Of a DNA stretch of 64,000 nucleotides, positions 53,238 to 63,484 are shown in pieces; positions within the stretch are counted from its first letter, which is position 1, and the number at the start of each line of letters is the position of its first letter. The translations under genes and the position numbers were made by a program. The notes below the pieces were generated by a model. That model was not told the origin of the DNA. It worked only from the letters and a program-made list of their open reading frames with translations, and ran no database searches. The DNA comes from Rhynchopus sp. YZ270_cl-10 (lineage: Eukaryota; Euglenozoa; Diplonemea; Diplonemida; Diplonemidae), in NCBI GenBank assembly GCA_964035575.1, contig OZ037894.1, positions 992,001 through 1,056,000 on the forward strand. The letters are read 5' to 3'.

Positions 53238-54566
53238 ATGTCGTGGCAGCACCGGTCCACGTCAGCACAGAGTGTCCTCTTCTTTGTTGCAGCGGTGCTG
53301 TCGCAGGGGCTGCCGGTGGGGTGCACACCCTTCACAGTTGTTGCCATACCGGGTGAGTATGGGGTCACCACGAAAGGAGAGAACGCCTCGGACGTTGCAT
53401 ACACGTTCACGAGCGGTGGAACCAGCCCACAAGGGGAGTTCAGGAGTGGGTATGCACAGCAATGTGCCAGTGGTGTGACGGACACACTTCTCTTCTGTGT
53501 GGGTGAAACCGAAAGCGACGTGTACTCGCTGACTGTGTACGACACAGCCCACTCTGCCTTCGTGGTGTTGGTGCACGAAGCCCCAAGGTACTTCGATGTC
53601 GGTGCGGGCAGTGGTGGCATGGTCTTCACTGCATACCAGCCTGGGGTGCTTACTGTTGTGGTGGGGACTGCGCTGTACGTCGTTGATGTAACGTCACCAA
53701 AGGACCCGAATATGACACTGGTTGCAAACCTCATGGTTGCGCAGATTATGGGTGTGAAGTGCAGTGGTGAGCACATTGCAGTCCACGTAGTTGAGCGTGA
53801 TGGTGTGCAGGAGAATGTTTATGTGTATCGCTTTGTGGATTCAATTCTGGAGAATATTGGGGAAATCCCGATGAACGGTGATTCGTCGACTCAACCATCG
53901 GGTCCCCGTCGAACAGCGTGGGATTTCAAAGGTGGTGTGTTTGCTGCTGTCTACCATTCGGAATCCCTGCAGATTAATTATTACTACAGAGCTACCATTG
54001 GCGATACTATCAGCGACTCCAGGAACGATAGTGGGCCTCATTCACCCCGATTGACCAGGAACTTCCATGTGAGCATTCTCACTGATGGGGCAATTGCAGT
54101 GGTCTCCTGCTGCTGCCAAGAGTGCTCGGTATTTGAAGTGACCCTGTTGCAAGAGAGTCCGTTTGATGTGATTAAAGTGTATCGGAACGATTCACGTAAC
54201 GCCAATCTTGCAAATATGGTGTCCGTGGAGGGTTATGTGTACATTACGTTCGGGGAGGATCTGACATCTGACACGATTCTGCACGTGTTATCGATTAAAG
54301 ATGGGAAGCCAACGGTCTCTTACAATTTTAAAGAGTCCGTGCAGATCACCTTCACACAAAGCAACCTGTCGAAGTGGCGCAACGTGATCATGCTCGTCTC
54401 AGTCTCGCTAGTGTGCGTCTGCCTCCTCGCAGCAGTCCGTGCACTGCTCTTCCTGGAATGCTCCAAGCAGAACGAAGACACCACAGCAACGAACACGGAC
54501 TTTGTGGTCTCCAGCGACCACAAGCGGGGCAGCATGTGGTCTTCGATGCCCACAATAAGTCAATGA
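53238..54566 (+). CDS. Type I membrane surface protein 'G' (intact copy)
   Basis: 442 residues. Signal peptide (about 1-29, hydrophobic SVLFFVAAVLSQG), a long ectodomain (about 30-378), one membrane span at about 381-406 (VIMLVSVSLVCVCLLAA) and a 36-residue cytosolic tail ending GSMWSSMPTISQ. The ectodomain has repeating beta-strand blocks such as YFDVGAGSGGMVFTAYQPGV, VVVGTALYVVDVTSPKDP and ENVYVYRFVDSILENIGEIP, reminiscent of a beta-propeller (LVIVD-like), but no family is certain. Two other copies in this window are damaged (50307-52378, 61063-63484), so this is the only intact G here. The tail is conserved between copies, which suggests a cytosolic interaction. Likely a cell-surface receptor or antigen. 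Confidence 0.8.
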   Translation: MSWQHRSTSAQSVLFFVAAVLSQGLPVGCTPFTVVAIPGEYGVTTKGENASDVAYTFTSGGTSPQGEFRSGYAQQCASGVTDTLLFCVGETESDVYSLTVYDTAHSAFVVLVHEAPRYFDVGAGSGGMVFTAYQPGVLTVVVGTALYVVDVTSPKDPNMTLVANLMVAQIMGVKCSGEHIAVHVVERDGVQENVYVYRFVDSILENIGEIPMNGDSSTQPSGPRRTAWDFKGGVFAAVYHSESLQINYYYRATIGDTISDSRNDSGPHSPRLTRNFHVSILTDGAIAVVSCCCQECSVFEVTLLQESPFDVIKVYRNDSRNANLANMVSVEGYVYITFGEDLTSDTILHVLSIKDGKPTVSYNFKESVQITFTQSNLSKWRNVIMLVSVSLVCVCLLAAVRALLFLECSKQNEDTTATNTDFVVSSDHKRGSMWSSMPTISQ

Positions 54567-54584
54567 GTCCCGACTAAGGAATAA

Positions 54585-54873
54585 TGTGTGCTGTGTGCTG
54601 TGTACTGTGTACTGTGTACTGTGTACTGTGTACTGTGTACTGTGTACTGTGTACTGTGTACTGTGTACTGTGTACTGTGTACTGTGTACTGTGTACTGTG
54701 TACTGTGTACTGTGTACTGTGTACTGTGTACTGTGTACTGTGTACTGTGTACTGTGTACTGTGTACTGTGTACTGTGTACTGTGTACTGTGTACTGTGTA
54801 CTGTGTACTGTGTACTGTGTACTGTGTACTGTGTACTGTGTACTGTGTACTGTGTACTGTGTACTGTGTACTG
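54585..54873. repeat. 7-bp tandem repeat (TGTGTAC)n, about 41 units
   Basis: A near-perfect heptamer array starting 18 bases after the G stop codon. The first units read TGTGTGC, the rest TGTGTAC. Because seven is not a multiple of three, all frames encode the same VYCVLCT heptapeptide, so the long frames here are not genes. Confidence 0.95.
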
Positions 54874-55522
54874 TAGGTACTCCCGCTTACCTACCCCACG
54901 TAGCACCCACCCCCAATCGCCCCGTGACGCCACGAAACACCCCCCAAACACCCCGAAACTCACCCCGGATTCAGGTGGTCTTTTCACTTTTTTAGGTCAT
55001 CGGTAGAGTTCATAATTCCTACTGATATGAATTGAAGCAAGCGAAGGCGAGGGTGGAGAAAGTAGTTGAAAAAAAAGGGCGGGGCAGTCCATAACCTCCC
55101 CCCACCTAAATGGAGTGACCCGGGGGTACGGCGAAGTGTCGTTTTCTGGTTTTTCGGAAAACATCACAACAAGTCACAGCATATTCAAAAGGGGTAATAT
55201 ACTACGGTATTCCTCTTGAGAGGAACTCGTGTTCTCAAATGGCTGCCTTGTTGCTCAAGGGTGCTCTTGCTACTTCTCCAGTCGGAAGGGTTTGTTGTGC
55301 TGTCAAAATGTCATCGCCTGCAGAAATATCTGTGGAGCAGTTTGCTTGCAACATGTTGTCTAATTATTCAAAACAAAAGAAAACAAAATAGCAGTACATT
55401 TTGTTGTCTTGCAACTCATGAACCACCCCCACACACCATACGACCACATCATTGCAACACAACAGGATATTCCCATTTGGCACATCTCCTTTTGGTAGAG
55501 CACCGAAAAGAAGAGTACGAAA
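54874..55522. other. Spacer and 5' region of the L gene
   Basis: Bases 55200-55522 are duplicated at 63585-63760 and partly at 49880-50100, and so move with the G/L module. CATCTCCTTTTGGTAG (AG at 55497-55498) is a good trans-splice acceptor 25 bases before the L start. Confidence 0.6.
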
Positions 55523-58500
55523 ATGTTTTTGCGAACCTTGTGTTCGCTGTGGTGTGCGGTAGGGCTTGCCTCTGCAGGGGTGCCTTTTGGGACTGCGCCG
55601 TTCCGGAACGATGCGAAGTACTCTCTTGCGAATGCGTTTGACGGTGCGACGCACACGATGTACATCTCGCAGGAGTGGATCACGCCTGCACAGGTTGGGT
55701 ACGACTTTGAAGGTGCGTGGCGGCGCTTTGTGTCGTACACGATTGTGTTTTCGAACGGTGCACACCTTGCGGGGCGGTCGCCTCAGCACTTCAACCTGCA
55801 GGGGTCTGCTGCGGAGGGGGTGTGGGTGGTGCTGGACACACAGCGCGACCAGACGAAGGCGGTGTGGGCGGCTGCGGGATACAAGAAGACGTACCCGATT
55901 GTGTCGCCGGGATACTACACGAAGTACCGTCTGGTGGTGGACGACGACAACGACGTGCGTCTCGGCATTGCCAGCCTCTCCATTGGCGAGCTCAGCTTCG
56001 CAGAGGCGCTTGGCCCCATCGGGACGCCTGCGTACACAGCAAGCTACCCACTGGAAAACGCGTTTGACAAAAACTTTGGGACAATGTATCTGTCGAAGAT
56101 CGGGGCGACACCTGCAGAGATTGGCTACAACTACGGGCCGTCCTCGCCAAGGCTGCACAGAACATACACGATTGTGTACTCCAACGGCGGTGTGAAGACG
56201 CGTTCGCCAAAGACCTTCACGATGCAGGGGTACGCGAACAGCAGGTGGACGCCGCTGGACTACAGACACAGCCAGACCTCGGCGGTGTGGGACGCTGCGG
56301 GGAACAAGCAGACCTTTTCCATTTCGTTTCCGCAGTACTACGAGGCGTACAAGCTTGTGGTGACGGAGGACAACGACGCGCGGGCAGGGGTTGTGATGCT
56401 TTCGGTTGGGGAGCTTCTGTTCGACTACACCCCGCCACCAACGAGCGCACCGCCGACACCAGCACCGCCGACATCCGTGCCGCCGACATCGGCGCCACCG
56501 ACGTCTGCACCGCCCACGTCGTCGCCACCGACTCCCGCACCGCCAACACCCGCACCACCAACATCGGCACCACCAACACCGTCGCCGCCGACACCTTCCC
56601 CGCCAACACCGTCGCCACCGACACCGGCACCGCCGACACCGTCGCCCTGCGAAGGACATGGCTGTGCGTACCTTGTCCTGCGCGCGGTGTGGGAGGCACT
56701 GTACGACGAGGCCTTGGGCGGTGCGCTCGCAGGCTGGGTTGGTGAGGACGTGTGTGTCTGGGAGGGTGTTGTGTGTGGGCCGAGGAACGACTTCGTGCTG
56801 CGGCTGCGGCTGGCGGATGTGCCGACACGGCACGCGGTGGTGCCGGACCTGACACTGCTGTGGCTGCTGGCAGAGGTGGACCTGCGGGGGACGGGTGTGA
56901 CTGGGTTGGTGGGGCTGCCTGCGTCGGTGCTTGACGTCGACATCTCGTACACACAGATCAACGGCCCCTTCCCTGCTGCAGCGCTTGCTGCACGGCGCTA
57001 CATCGGTGCACGCGGTGCAGGCATCACAGGCGAGCTCCCTGCCGCCTTCCTCCCCGGGATGAGAGAAATCGACGTCTCCTCGAACAGCCTCGAAGGCGTG
57101 CTGCCACCACTCCCCACAGGGCTTGTCAACCTCCTCGCCCAGGACAACAGCTTCAGCGGCCCGCTCCCCGCATGCGACAGCTGCCTCCGCCTCATCCTCA
57201 ACCACAACCAGCTCAGCGGCACCCTGCGTGCATACCCAAACCTCCTGAAGGGGCACTTCCACTTCAACCTTCTGACTGGCGGTGTTGACCTCACCCTGGT
57301 GCCCAAGGCGACGTACATCGACCTGACGCAGAACCGTCTGACTGAGCCGCTGGAGAGTGAGAACTTGCAGAATCCGGCACTCAAGATTGCGGCCCTGAAG
57401 GTCGGGTACAACCAGATCTCTGGGCCGTTTCCGTTTGCGGTTGCGGGTGCGGGGACACGGGTGTTGGCGCTGCTGGTGGTGAACCGGAACATGCTGACGG
57501 GGCGTATGCCGACGCGTGAGGAGGCGCGTGCGGTTGCGAATGTGGTTGTGCACGACAGGAACCCCTTCACGGATGCGCCCGAGACGTCGTCGCCACCAAC
57601 ACCGTCGCCTCCGACACCATCGCCACCGACACCGTCCCCCCCGACACCGGCACCGCCAACACCAGTGCCGCCGACACCCGAGCAGCGTCTGCTGGCTGCT
57701 GCTGCAGACGGCGACGTGGCACCTCTGATTGCGTCGCTCGCAGCAGAGGAGGCACAGCGCGACGCAGACAGGTCGGGGACACACGTCGTCCCTGTGGATG
57801 GTGTTGTGCACGGCTGGCGTGGGATCGCGCAGGCCGTTGTGGCACCGTTCACAACAACGATGACAGTGCAGGTGACCGGAGAGAAGGAGAAGCTGCAGGT
57901 GCGCCTTGAGACGGAGAGTGGCAGCACGGTGCTGGCGTACACGTGGCGCACGGATGCGTGGCAGGAGGCGACTGTGGTGCTGCCGGACTCTGTGCGTGGT
58001 GGGGCGGTTGTGTACCTTGAGTACGACGGTGAGGTGGAGCACACTGTGCCTGTGTTGCGTGAGGAGTGGGCGTGCGAAGATGCGGGCACACCGTGCGACA
58101 CGGCTCATGCTGCGAACGGGAACAGAAGTGCCTTGCTCGAGTGCACGTTTACTGCGCACGTTGCGTGCATGGTGAACGAGACTTCTGCAGACACACACGC
58201 AGGCACCGCCTTGGCCACGTACCTCGCAGCGCACGGCGCACACACGCTGGCCACAACCCTGCTTGCCACAGGGCCCGCAGACCTCCCCGTTGAGACGCTG
58301 TCGGCGACGCTGCCCGCATCGACGTCGTCGTCACTGCGCATCTTCTACTACATCCCCGACACAAACGAGGCCTTTGAGCTGGCGCACACTGTGACAGCAA
58401 CAGCAGGCGGCACTGTGACGGTGGAGTTTGAGCACCTCCCTGTGTACGAGGGCGTGCTTGTGGCGGACAGTGACGCTGCTGGGTTTGGTGGGATGTGGGT

Positions 58501-60127
58501 GCGTGCCGTCGACGTGATGGCTGTGCCGCCTGGCACAACTGGGAAGACTGTGTCGACTGTGGGACGCACGGCAACGGTGCAGGCAGGGTGGTTTCGCGAG
58601 TGGTGGGATGACTTCATCAACACGCCTGCGGAGTGGGGTGTGAGCGGCTGTGTGCACACACACGAGGACCGTCTGGGGAGTCTGCGCCGCTCGCCGATTG
58701 TGGGGCTTCGCATCAGGTTCCGGATCTCCCCGTTTGGCCCTGTGCACCGTGTTGTGGCAGGGACGTACACGGACCAGAACGGGTGCTTTTCGATGGTGAC
58801 ACACCGTGGTGGGAAGGGCAAACGCTCGGACTTGACGATGTCCGTGGATGCGCACGTGACGACAAGCCTGCTCAACATCGACCAGCAGGAGACCGGCCTC
58901 AACTGGGGTGTCGGGCTGCCCCCGAACCTGGCCAGCGCGAGACGCGACTTTGCGCACGGCCGCTACTGGAACATGGGGACCCTGTACCTGGCTGGGGACG
59001 ATGCGCCTGCCGGGGCGCAGATTGGGGAGCGGACGCAGCTTCTCCGCGATGACGTGTTCATCATGGAGGTGACGACACGTCTGCACACCTACCTCGTGCA
59101 GAGCCTGAACGACGCACAGGGTCTGCGCAATGGACGCCCGATCCGGATCCTTTGGCCGAACTACTACCGCCACGGGAAGAGGGACGTTGTGCTGCCGGGG
59201 AAGCTGTACATTGGGACCCGCCCGCTGAGCTACCGCCTGCTTGTGGAGATGCTGATGGAGATGTGGTTCATGGAGCACGTTGGGCGGGTGGGGTGGCTGT
59301 GGATCATCTGGCCGAAGGTGCAGGACGAGTGCCGCGAGACGCCGACGATTGCTCTGCAGCGCGGGTTTGCGAAGTACGCAGCACGCATGCTGATGCGCAC
59401 TGTGTTTGGTGAGACAGTGCACCCTGCGGGCGAAGGCGGCGCACCTCTGCAGGTGGGGGGTGAGAACATGGCGGGGCTGGAGGACGAGCCGCTGTGTGCG
59501 CCCGCCACGCTGCCGACGCTGTGGGACGTGCAGCGCAATGCAAACGGTGTCGCCCACGCACTGCACCTTCTGACGGACCCACACTTCTACAGAAGACAGT
59601 TCGTTGGGACGGCCGCAGCCACAGAGGCGGTTGCGACGGGCGCAGCCCTGCAGCCACAGTGCGAGTGGTACCCGAGTGTGTCGTTCAACGTGGTCCACCT
59701 CATGCGGGTGTTCTTCCCTGGCCCTGGCTACTCTGGGGTGCTGGACTTTGAGGCCGACGTGCACACCTTCTACACTCGGTTCCAGGTTGTGCTTGGTGTC
59801 CCGCAGGGGTGGATGGACGACCGCAGGCGCTACCTCGACCCACGCGCCACACAGAACCCGTGGGAGGTGTGTGACCTGCTCCCCACACCGCCACCGACAC
59901 CAGTACCGACACGACGTGCCCCTCCTCCGCCGTCACCCCCGCCAACACCAGTCCCCACTGCACCGCCGACACCGCCGCCCACACCACAACCGATCCAGCT
60001 GGGATGCAACACACAAGATGGTGCCAAAAAGAACGGCGCCATATGGGACCGTCCACCCTGTGAAACGTGCATGTGCCGCGCACCTTTGGTAACCTGCACA
60101 CAAAAGCCCGGCTGTGATCAGTGGTAG
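55523..60127 (+). CDS. Large secreted surface protein 'L': discoidin-like x2, LRR, VWC-like
   Basis: 1534 residues. Signal peptide 1-19. Two discoidin (F5/8 type C)-like domains at about 20-165 and 170-305 share LENAFD, MYLSKIGATPAEIGYNYG and YKLVV-DND patterns. A PPTSAPPTPAPPT linker covers about 303-374. A leucine-rich domain of plant-like spacing follows (about 375-685; LPAAFLPGMREIDVSSNSLE, LVNLLAQDNSFSGPLP). A second PTPSPPT linker lies at about 686-719. Then comes a roughly 730-residue region without clear family, a third Pro-rich linker (about 1453-1492) and a C-terminal VWC-like module (CETCMCRAPLVTC). There is no membrane segment or obvious GPI signal, so it is secreted or held by partners. 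The Pro/Thr linkers are likely glycosylated. It probably acts in adhesion or carbohydrate binding. It sits downstream of G in the same orientation, and the pair is duplicated as a module. Confidence 0.85.
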   Translation: MFLRTLCSLWCAVGLASAGVPFGTAPFRNDAKYSLANAFDGATHTMYISQEWITPAQVGYDFEGAWRRFVSYTIVFSNGAHLAGRSPQHFNLQGSAAEGVWVVLDTQRDQTKAVWAAAGYKKTYPIVSPGYYTKYRLVVDDDNDVRLGIASLSIGELSFAEALGPIGTPAYTASYPLENAFDKNFGTMYLSKIGATPAEIGYNYGPSSPRLHRTYTIVYSNGGVKTRSPKTFTMQGYANSRWTPLDYRHSQTSAVWDAAGNKQTFSISFPQYYEAYKLVVTEDNDARAGVVMLSVGELLFDYTPPPTSAPPTPAPPTSVPPTSAPPTSAPPTSSPPTPAPPTPAPPTSAPPTPSPPTPSPPTPSPPTPAPPTPSPCEGHGCAYLVLRAVWEALYDEALGGALAGWVGEDVCVWEGVVCGPRNDFVLRLRLADVPTRHAVVPDLTLLWLLAEVDLRGTGVTGLVGLPASVLDVDISYTQINGPFPAAALAARRYIGARGAGITGELPAAFLPGMREIDVSSNSLEGVLPPLPTGLVNLLAQDNSFSGPLPACDSCLRLILNHNQLSGTLRAYPNLLKGHFHFNLLTGGVDLTLVPKATYIDLTQNRLTEPLESENLQNPALKIAALKVGYNQISGPFPFAVAGAGTRVLALLVVNRNMLTGRMPTREEARAVANVVVHDRNPFTDAPETSSPPTPSPPTPSPPTPSPPTPAPPTPVPPTPEQRLLAAAADGDVAPLIASLAAEEAQRDADRSGTHVVPVDGVVHGWRGIAQAVVAPFTTTMTVQVTGEKEKLQVRLETESGSTVLAYTWRTDAWQEATVVLPDSVRGGAVVYLEYDGEVEHTVPVLREEWACEDAGTPCDTAHAANGNRSALLECTFTAHVACMVNETSADTHAGTALATYLAAHGAHTLATTLLATGPADLPVETLSATLPASTSSSLRIFYYIPDTNEAFELAHTVTATAGGTVTVEFEHLPVYEGVLVADSDAAGFGGMWVRAVDVMAVPPGTTGKTVSTVGRTATVQAGWFREWWDDFINTPAEWGVSGCVHTHEDRLGSLRRSPIVGLRIRFRISPFGPVHRVVAGTYTDQNGCFSMVTHRGGKGKRSDLTMSVDAHVTTSLLNIDQQETGLNWGVGLPPNLASARRDFAHGRYWNMGTLYLAGDDAPAGAQIGERTQLLRDDVFIMEVTTRLHTYLVQSLNDAQGLRNGRPIRILWPNYYRHGKRDVVLPGKLYIGTRPLSYRLLVEMLMEMWFMEHVGRVGWLWIIWPKVQDECRETPTIALQRGFAKYAARMLMRTVFGETVHPAGEGGAPLQVGGENMAGLEDEPLCAPATLPTLWDVQRNANGVAHALHLLTDPHFYRRQFVGTAAATEAVATGAALQPQCEWYPSVSFNVVHLMRVFFPGPGYSGVLDFEADVHTFYTRFQVVLGVPQGWMDDRRRYLDPRATQNPWEVCDLLPTPPPTPVPTRRAPPPPSPPPTPVPTAPPTPPPTPQPIQLGCNTQDGAKKNGAIWDRPPCETCMCRAPLVTCTQKPGCDQW

Positions 60128-61062
60128 TATGGAACACAGAGCACGGAGCAAAAAAGGTGACGGAATACACCTGGGTGGCGTGGGGATCTTCATTTAGATG
60201 TGTATGCACGTGGCATATATCTTTCAACTTTTCTTCATGTCACTTCACGAGAGCGATTTGTGTATTTCAAGTCACACATTATTCTTTCCACTATAAACAG
60301 CCTGGTTGAAATAGAGAGAAAGATGAGAGAAAGGAGTTGATGCATGTTGCAGTGTCCTGTGAAGGTAGTGTGCGTGCATTCTTTTTTATTGTCAGGCTGT
60401 CCCCCTCCTCCCCCATAACCACAAGTCTCATATTTGTTCAAGACGACCAATCACTCTCCCGACACACTAGGAGCACGGACCCTTTGTTTCCAGACACTCC
60501 CGTTTGGTCATGAAGGTTTTCCCCTCTGTTATTATTATTTTTCTGTCTTGTTGTTGTCTCTTTCTTTGTGTATTCAAAGAAAAAGAAGTGGCTAAGTGTG
60601 AACCAAGTCACGTTGCAACACAACACACAGCTCTCTTTTCCATGTCTGCAGATGAGGACTCTGCAATAGATATTGCAGAGTCTGGAATGTGCAGGTTTTC
60701 ATTATCAAGGTGACTAAGTGTGTGAGGATACGTTCATCGCACCTGACATGCTGTCCATTTAGTTCGGTTATATTCCCCTTCATCCCTCATCCCCTTTACA
60801 GCATCCTCATGTGTCGGCACCAAACGTTTTGTGCTGTTGTTTTGTGCTTCTCACTGAGTCTCACAACACACCACACACACTCTCTGGGCAACTTTTCCCG
60901 CACTGAGGAATCACTCAATTTTCAATCCCACATTTTGAAACACACGTATTGAACATAGTTCCCTCTGTACCCCCTGCCTCCCTTTCCCAGTTTTCTCTGC
61001 CGCAATGCTCCCTGCTTACACCCTTCTCCCTCACTGCAACAACACAGCTTTATATTTTAACA
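60128..61062. other. Spacer downstream of L
   Basis: No gene. Family A-like hairpins are at 60195-60230 (GTATGC, ACGTG loop, GCATAT) and 60707-60742 (AAGGTGACTAAGTGTGTGAG, ACGTTCATCG). A perfect hairpin GACTCTGCAATA/TATTGCAGAGTC with loop GA is at 60657-60682. Confidence 0.55.
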
Positions 61063-63484
61063 ATGTTGAGACTGTTGTGCATTGTGACAGCTATGGTGCT
61101 GTCGCAGGGGCTGCCGGTGGAGCCTATACCTTTCACAGTTGTTGCCATACCGGGTGAGTATGGGAACACCACGGACCACTTTTACGAACAATGGAACCAG
61201 CTTTGTGCCACAAGGGGTGTTCAGGAGTGGGTATGCACAGCAATGTGCCAGTGGTGTGACGGACACGCTTCTCTTCTGTGTGGGTGAAACCGAAAGCAAC
61301 GTGTACTCCCTGACTGTGTACGACACAGCCCAGCCTGCCTTCGTGGTGTTGGTGCACGAAGCCCCAAGGTTCTTCGATGTCGGCAGTGCGGGCAGTGGTG
61401 GCGTGGTCTTCACTGCATACCAGCCTGGGATGCTTACTGTTGGGGTGGGGACTGTGCTGTATGCCGTTGATGTAACGTCACCGGAGGACCCGAAGATCAC
61501 GCTGGCTTATCCCCTCGATGTTACGCAGATTAAGGGTGGGAAGTGCAGTGGTGAGCACATTGCAGTCCACGTAGTTGAGCGTGATGGTGTGCAGGAGAAT
61601 GTTTATGTGTATCGCTTTGTGGATTCTATTTTGATGAATGTTGGGGAAATCCCGATGAACAATGCAACGTCGTGGGATATCAAAGGAGGTGTGTTTGCTG
61701 CTGTCTACCCAACTAAGGCACAGTCTCATTTTTATGTAGCATCCATTGGCGATACTATCACCAACGTTGCTACCTATGCTGTGAGGAATAGCGAAACATA
61801 CGACTTCTACCTGTTGAGCCTTCTCGAGGATCGGATCATTGCAGTGCTCCAGTGCTCGCTGGGAGGGTGCTCTACGTTTGATGTGCGCCTGTTGGATGCG
61901 CGTGATGGTCATTCACTTGCTTGGACTCAAATGTATTCGAATACGGATATGTCACGTTACGCCCGGACTGCAAATATGGTGATAGTGGAGGGTTATCTGT
62001 ACATTACGTTTGGGCTGGGGCAGACGTCAGATATGAGCCTCATCGTGGTGTCGACTGCAGATTGGAAGCAAACGTTCTCTTACAATTTTGAAGCGAACTT
62101 TCACATCACCTTCACACAAAGCAACCCTCCTGCGAAGAACAACTCACAGGGGCTGCCGGTGGAGCCCACACCCTTCACAGTTGTTGCCATACCGGGTGAG
62201 TATGGGGTCACCACGAAAGGAGAGAACGCCTCGGACGTTGCCCACACGTTTGCGAACGGTGGATCCAGCTTTGTGACACAAGGAGTGTTCAGGAGTGGGT
62301 ATGCACAGCAATGTGCCAGTGGTGTGACGGACACGCTTGTCTTCTGTGTGGGTGAAACCGAAAGCGACGTGTACTCCCTGACTGTGTACGACACAGCCCA
62401 GCCTGCCTTCGTGGTGTTGGTGCACGATGCCCCAAGGTACTTCGATGTCGGTGCGGGCAGTGGTGGCATGGTCTTCACTGCATACCAGCCTGGGATGCTT
62501 CTTGTTGTGGTGGGGACTGTGCTGTATGCCGTTGATGTATCGTCACTGGACGACCTGAAGATCACGCTGGTTGTTCACCTCAATGTTTCGCAGATTATGC
62601 GTGTGAAGTGCAGTGAGCACATTGCAGTCCACGTAGTTGAGAGCGATGGTGTGCAGGAGAATGTTTATGTGTATCGCTTTGTAGGTTCAATTCTGAAGAA
62701 TGTTGGGCACATCCCGATGAACGGCGAAAGGCCGTAATCTTGTCCATCGTGGGATATCAAAGGAGGTGTGTTTGTTGCTGTCTACCCGTCTGCGTCAGGG
62801 GCTGATTCTGTTTATTATTATCGAGCAGCCATTGGCGACACTATCAACGACTCCACCAATCATAGCATATATATTATCAACACACACAACAACTACCGTG
62901 TGAGCATTCTCACGGATGGGACAATTGCAGTGTCCGGCTGCTATAGCTCAATGTGTCCGGGATATTCTGTGAACCTATTGCATAGGAGTTCTGTCAAGCT
63001 TGTTTATTCGGAATGGAACACTTCACTTAGCGCCCAGCTCATGAAGATGGTGTCCGTGGAGGGCTATGTGTATATTACGTTAGGGGAGGAGCGTACTTCT
63101 GATACGATTCTGCACGTGTTGTCGACTGCAACTGACACGGAAGGTCAGATGCTCTGGAGGCAAACGGGCTCTTACTATTTTAAAGAGTTCGTGCAGATCA
63201 CCTTAACACAAAGCAACCCTTCCGCGAAGTGGCGCAACGTGATCATGCTCTCAGCCTCGCTAGTGTGCGTCTGCCTCCTCGCAGCAGCCCTTGCACTGCT
63301 CTTCCTGAAATGCTCCAAACAGAACGAAGACACCTACACAGCAACGAACACGGACTTTGTGGTCTCCTACGGTCTCAACCGTGGCAGCATGTGGTCATCG
63401 ATGCCCACAATAAGTCAATCAGTCACAGCGACACCTCCCTTGCCAGCTGACAGAAGCCAAGTCACCAGGGCTGAACATTGGTAG
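61063..63484 (+). pseudogene. Tandem-fused G copy with a frameshift and one in-frame stop
   Basis: ATG 61063 gives a signal peptide (MLRLLCIVTAMVLSQGLPVE) and the G start. A net out-of-frame deletion relative to the intact copy (near 61165-61185) shifts the frame. The ectodomain continues in the frame open from about 61137. At 62146 the first ectodomain, lacking its membrane anchor, joins directly to a second G unit from SQGLPVEPTPFTVV. A single TAA at 62735-62737 interrupts this unit; the same frame then runs on through the ectodomain, membrane span (VIMLSASLVCVCLLAAALAL) and tail to 63484, extended by 19 residues past TISQ. It looks like unequal crossing-over between two G genes followed by light decay. 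Confidence 0.82.

Noticed and set aside
54584-55006. Several 96-140 residue frames of VYCVLCT repeats
   Set aside because: Produced by the 7-bp tandem array in all frames.
55364-58243. 959-residue antisense open frame across the L gene
   Set aside because: Mirror of the GC-rich Pro/Thr codons of L; Arg/Cys/His-rich low-complexity translation, no domain.
61166-61175. GTGAGTATGG as an intron donor explaining the G frameshift
   Set aside because: The same bases are coding in the intact G copy, and there is no matching acceptor that restores the frame neatly; a small deletion explains it better.
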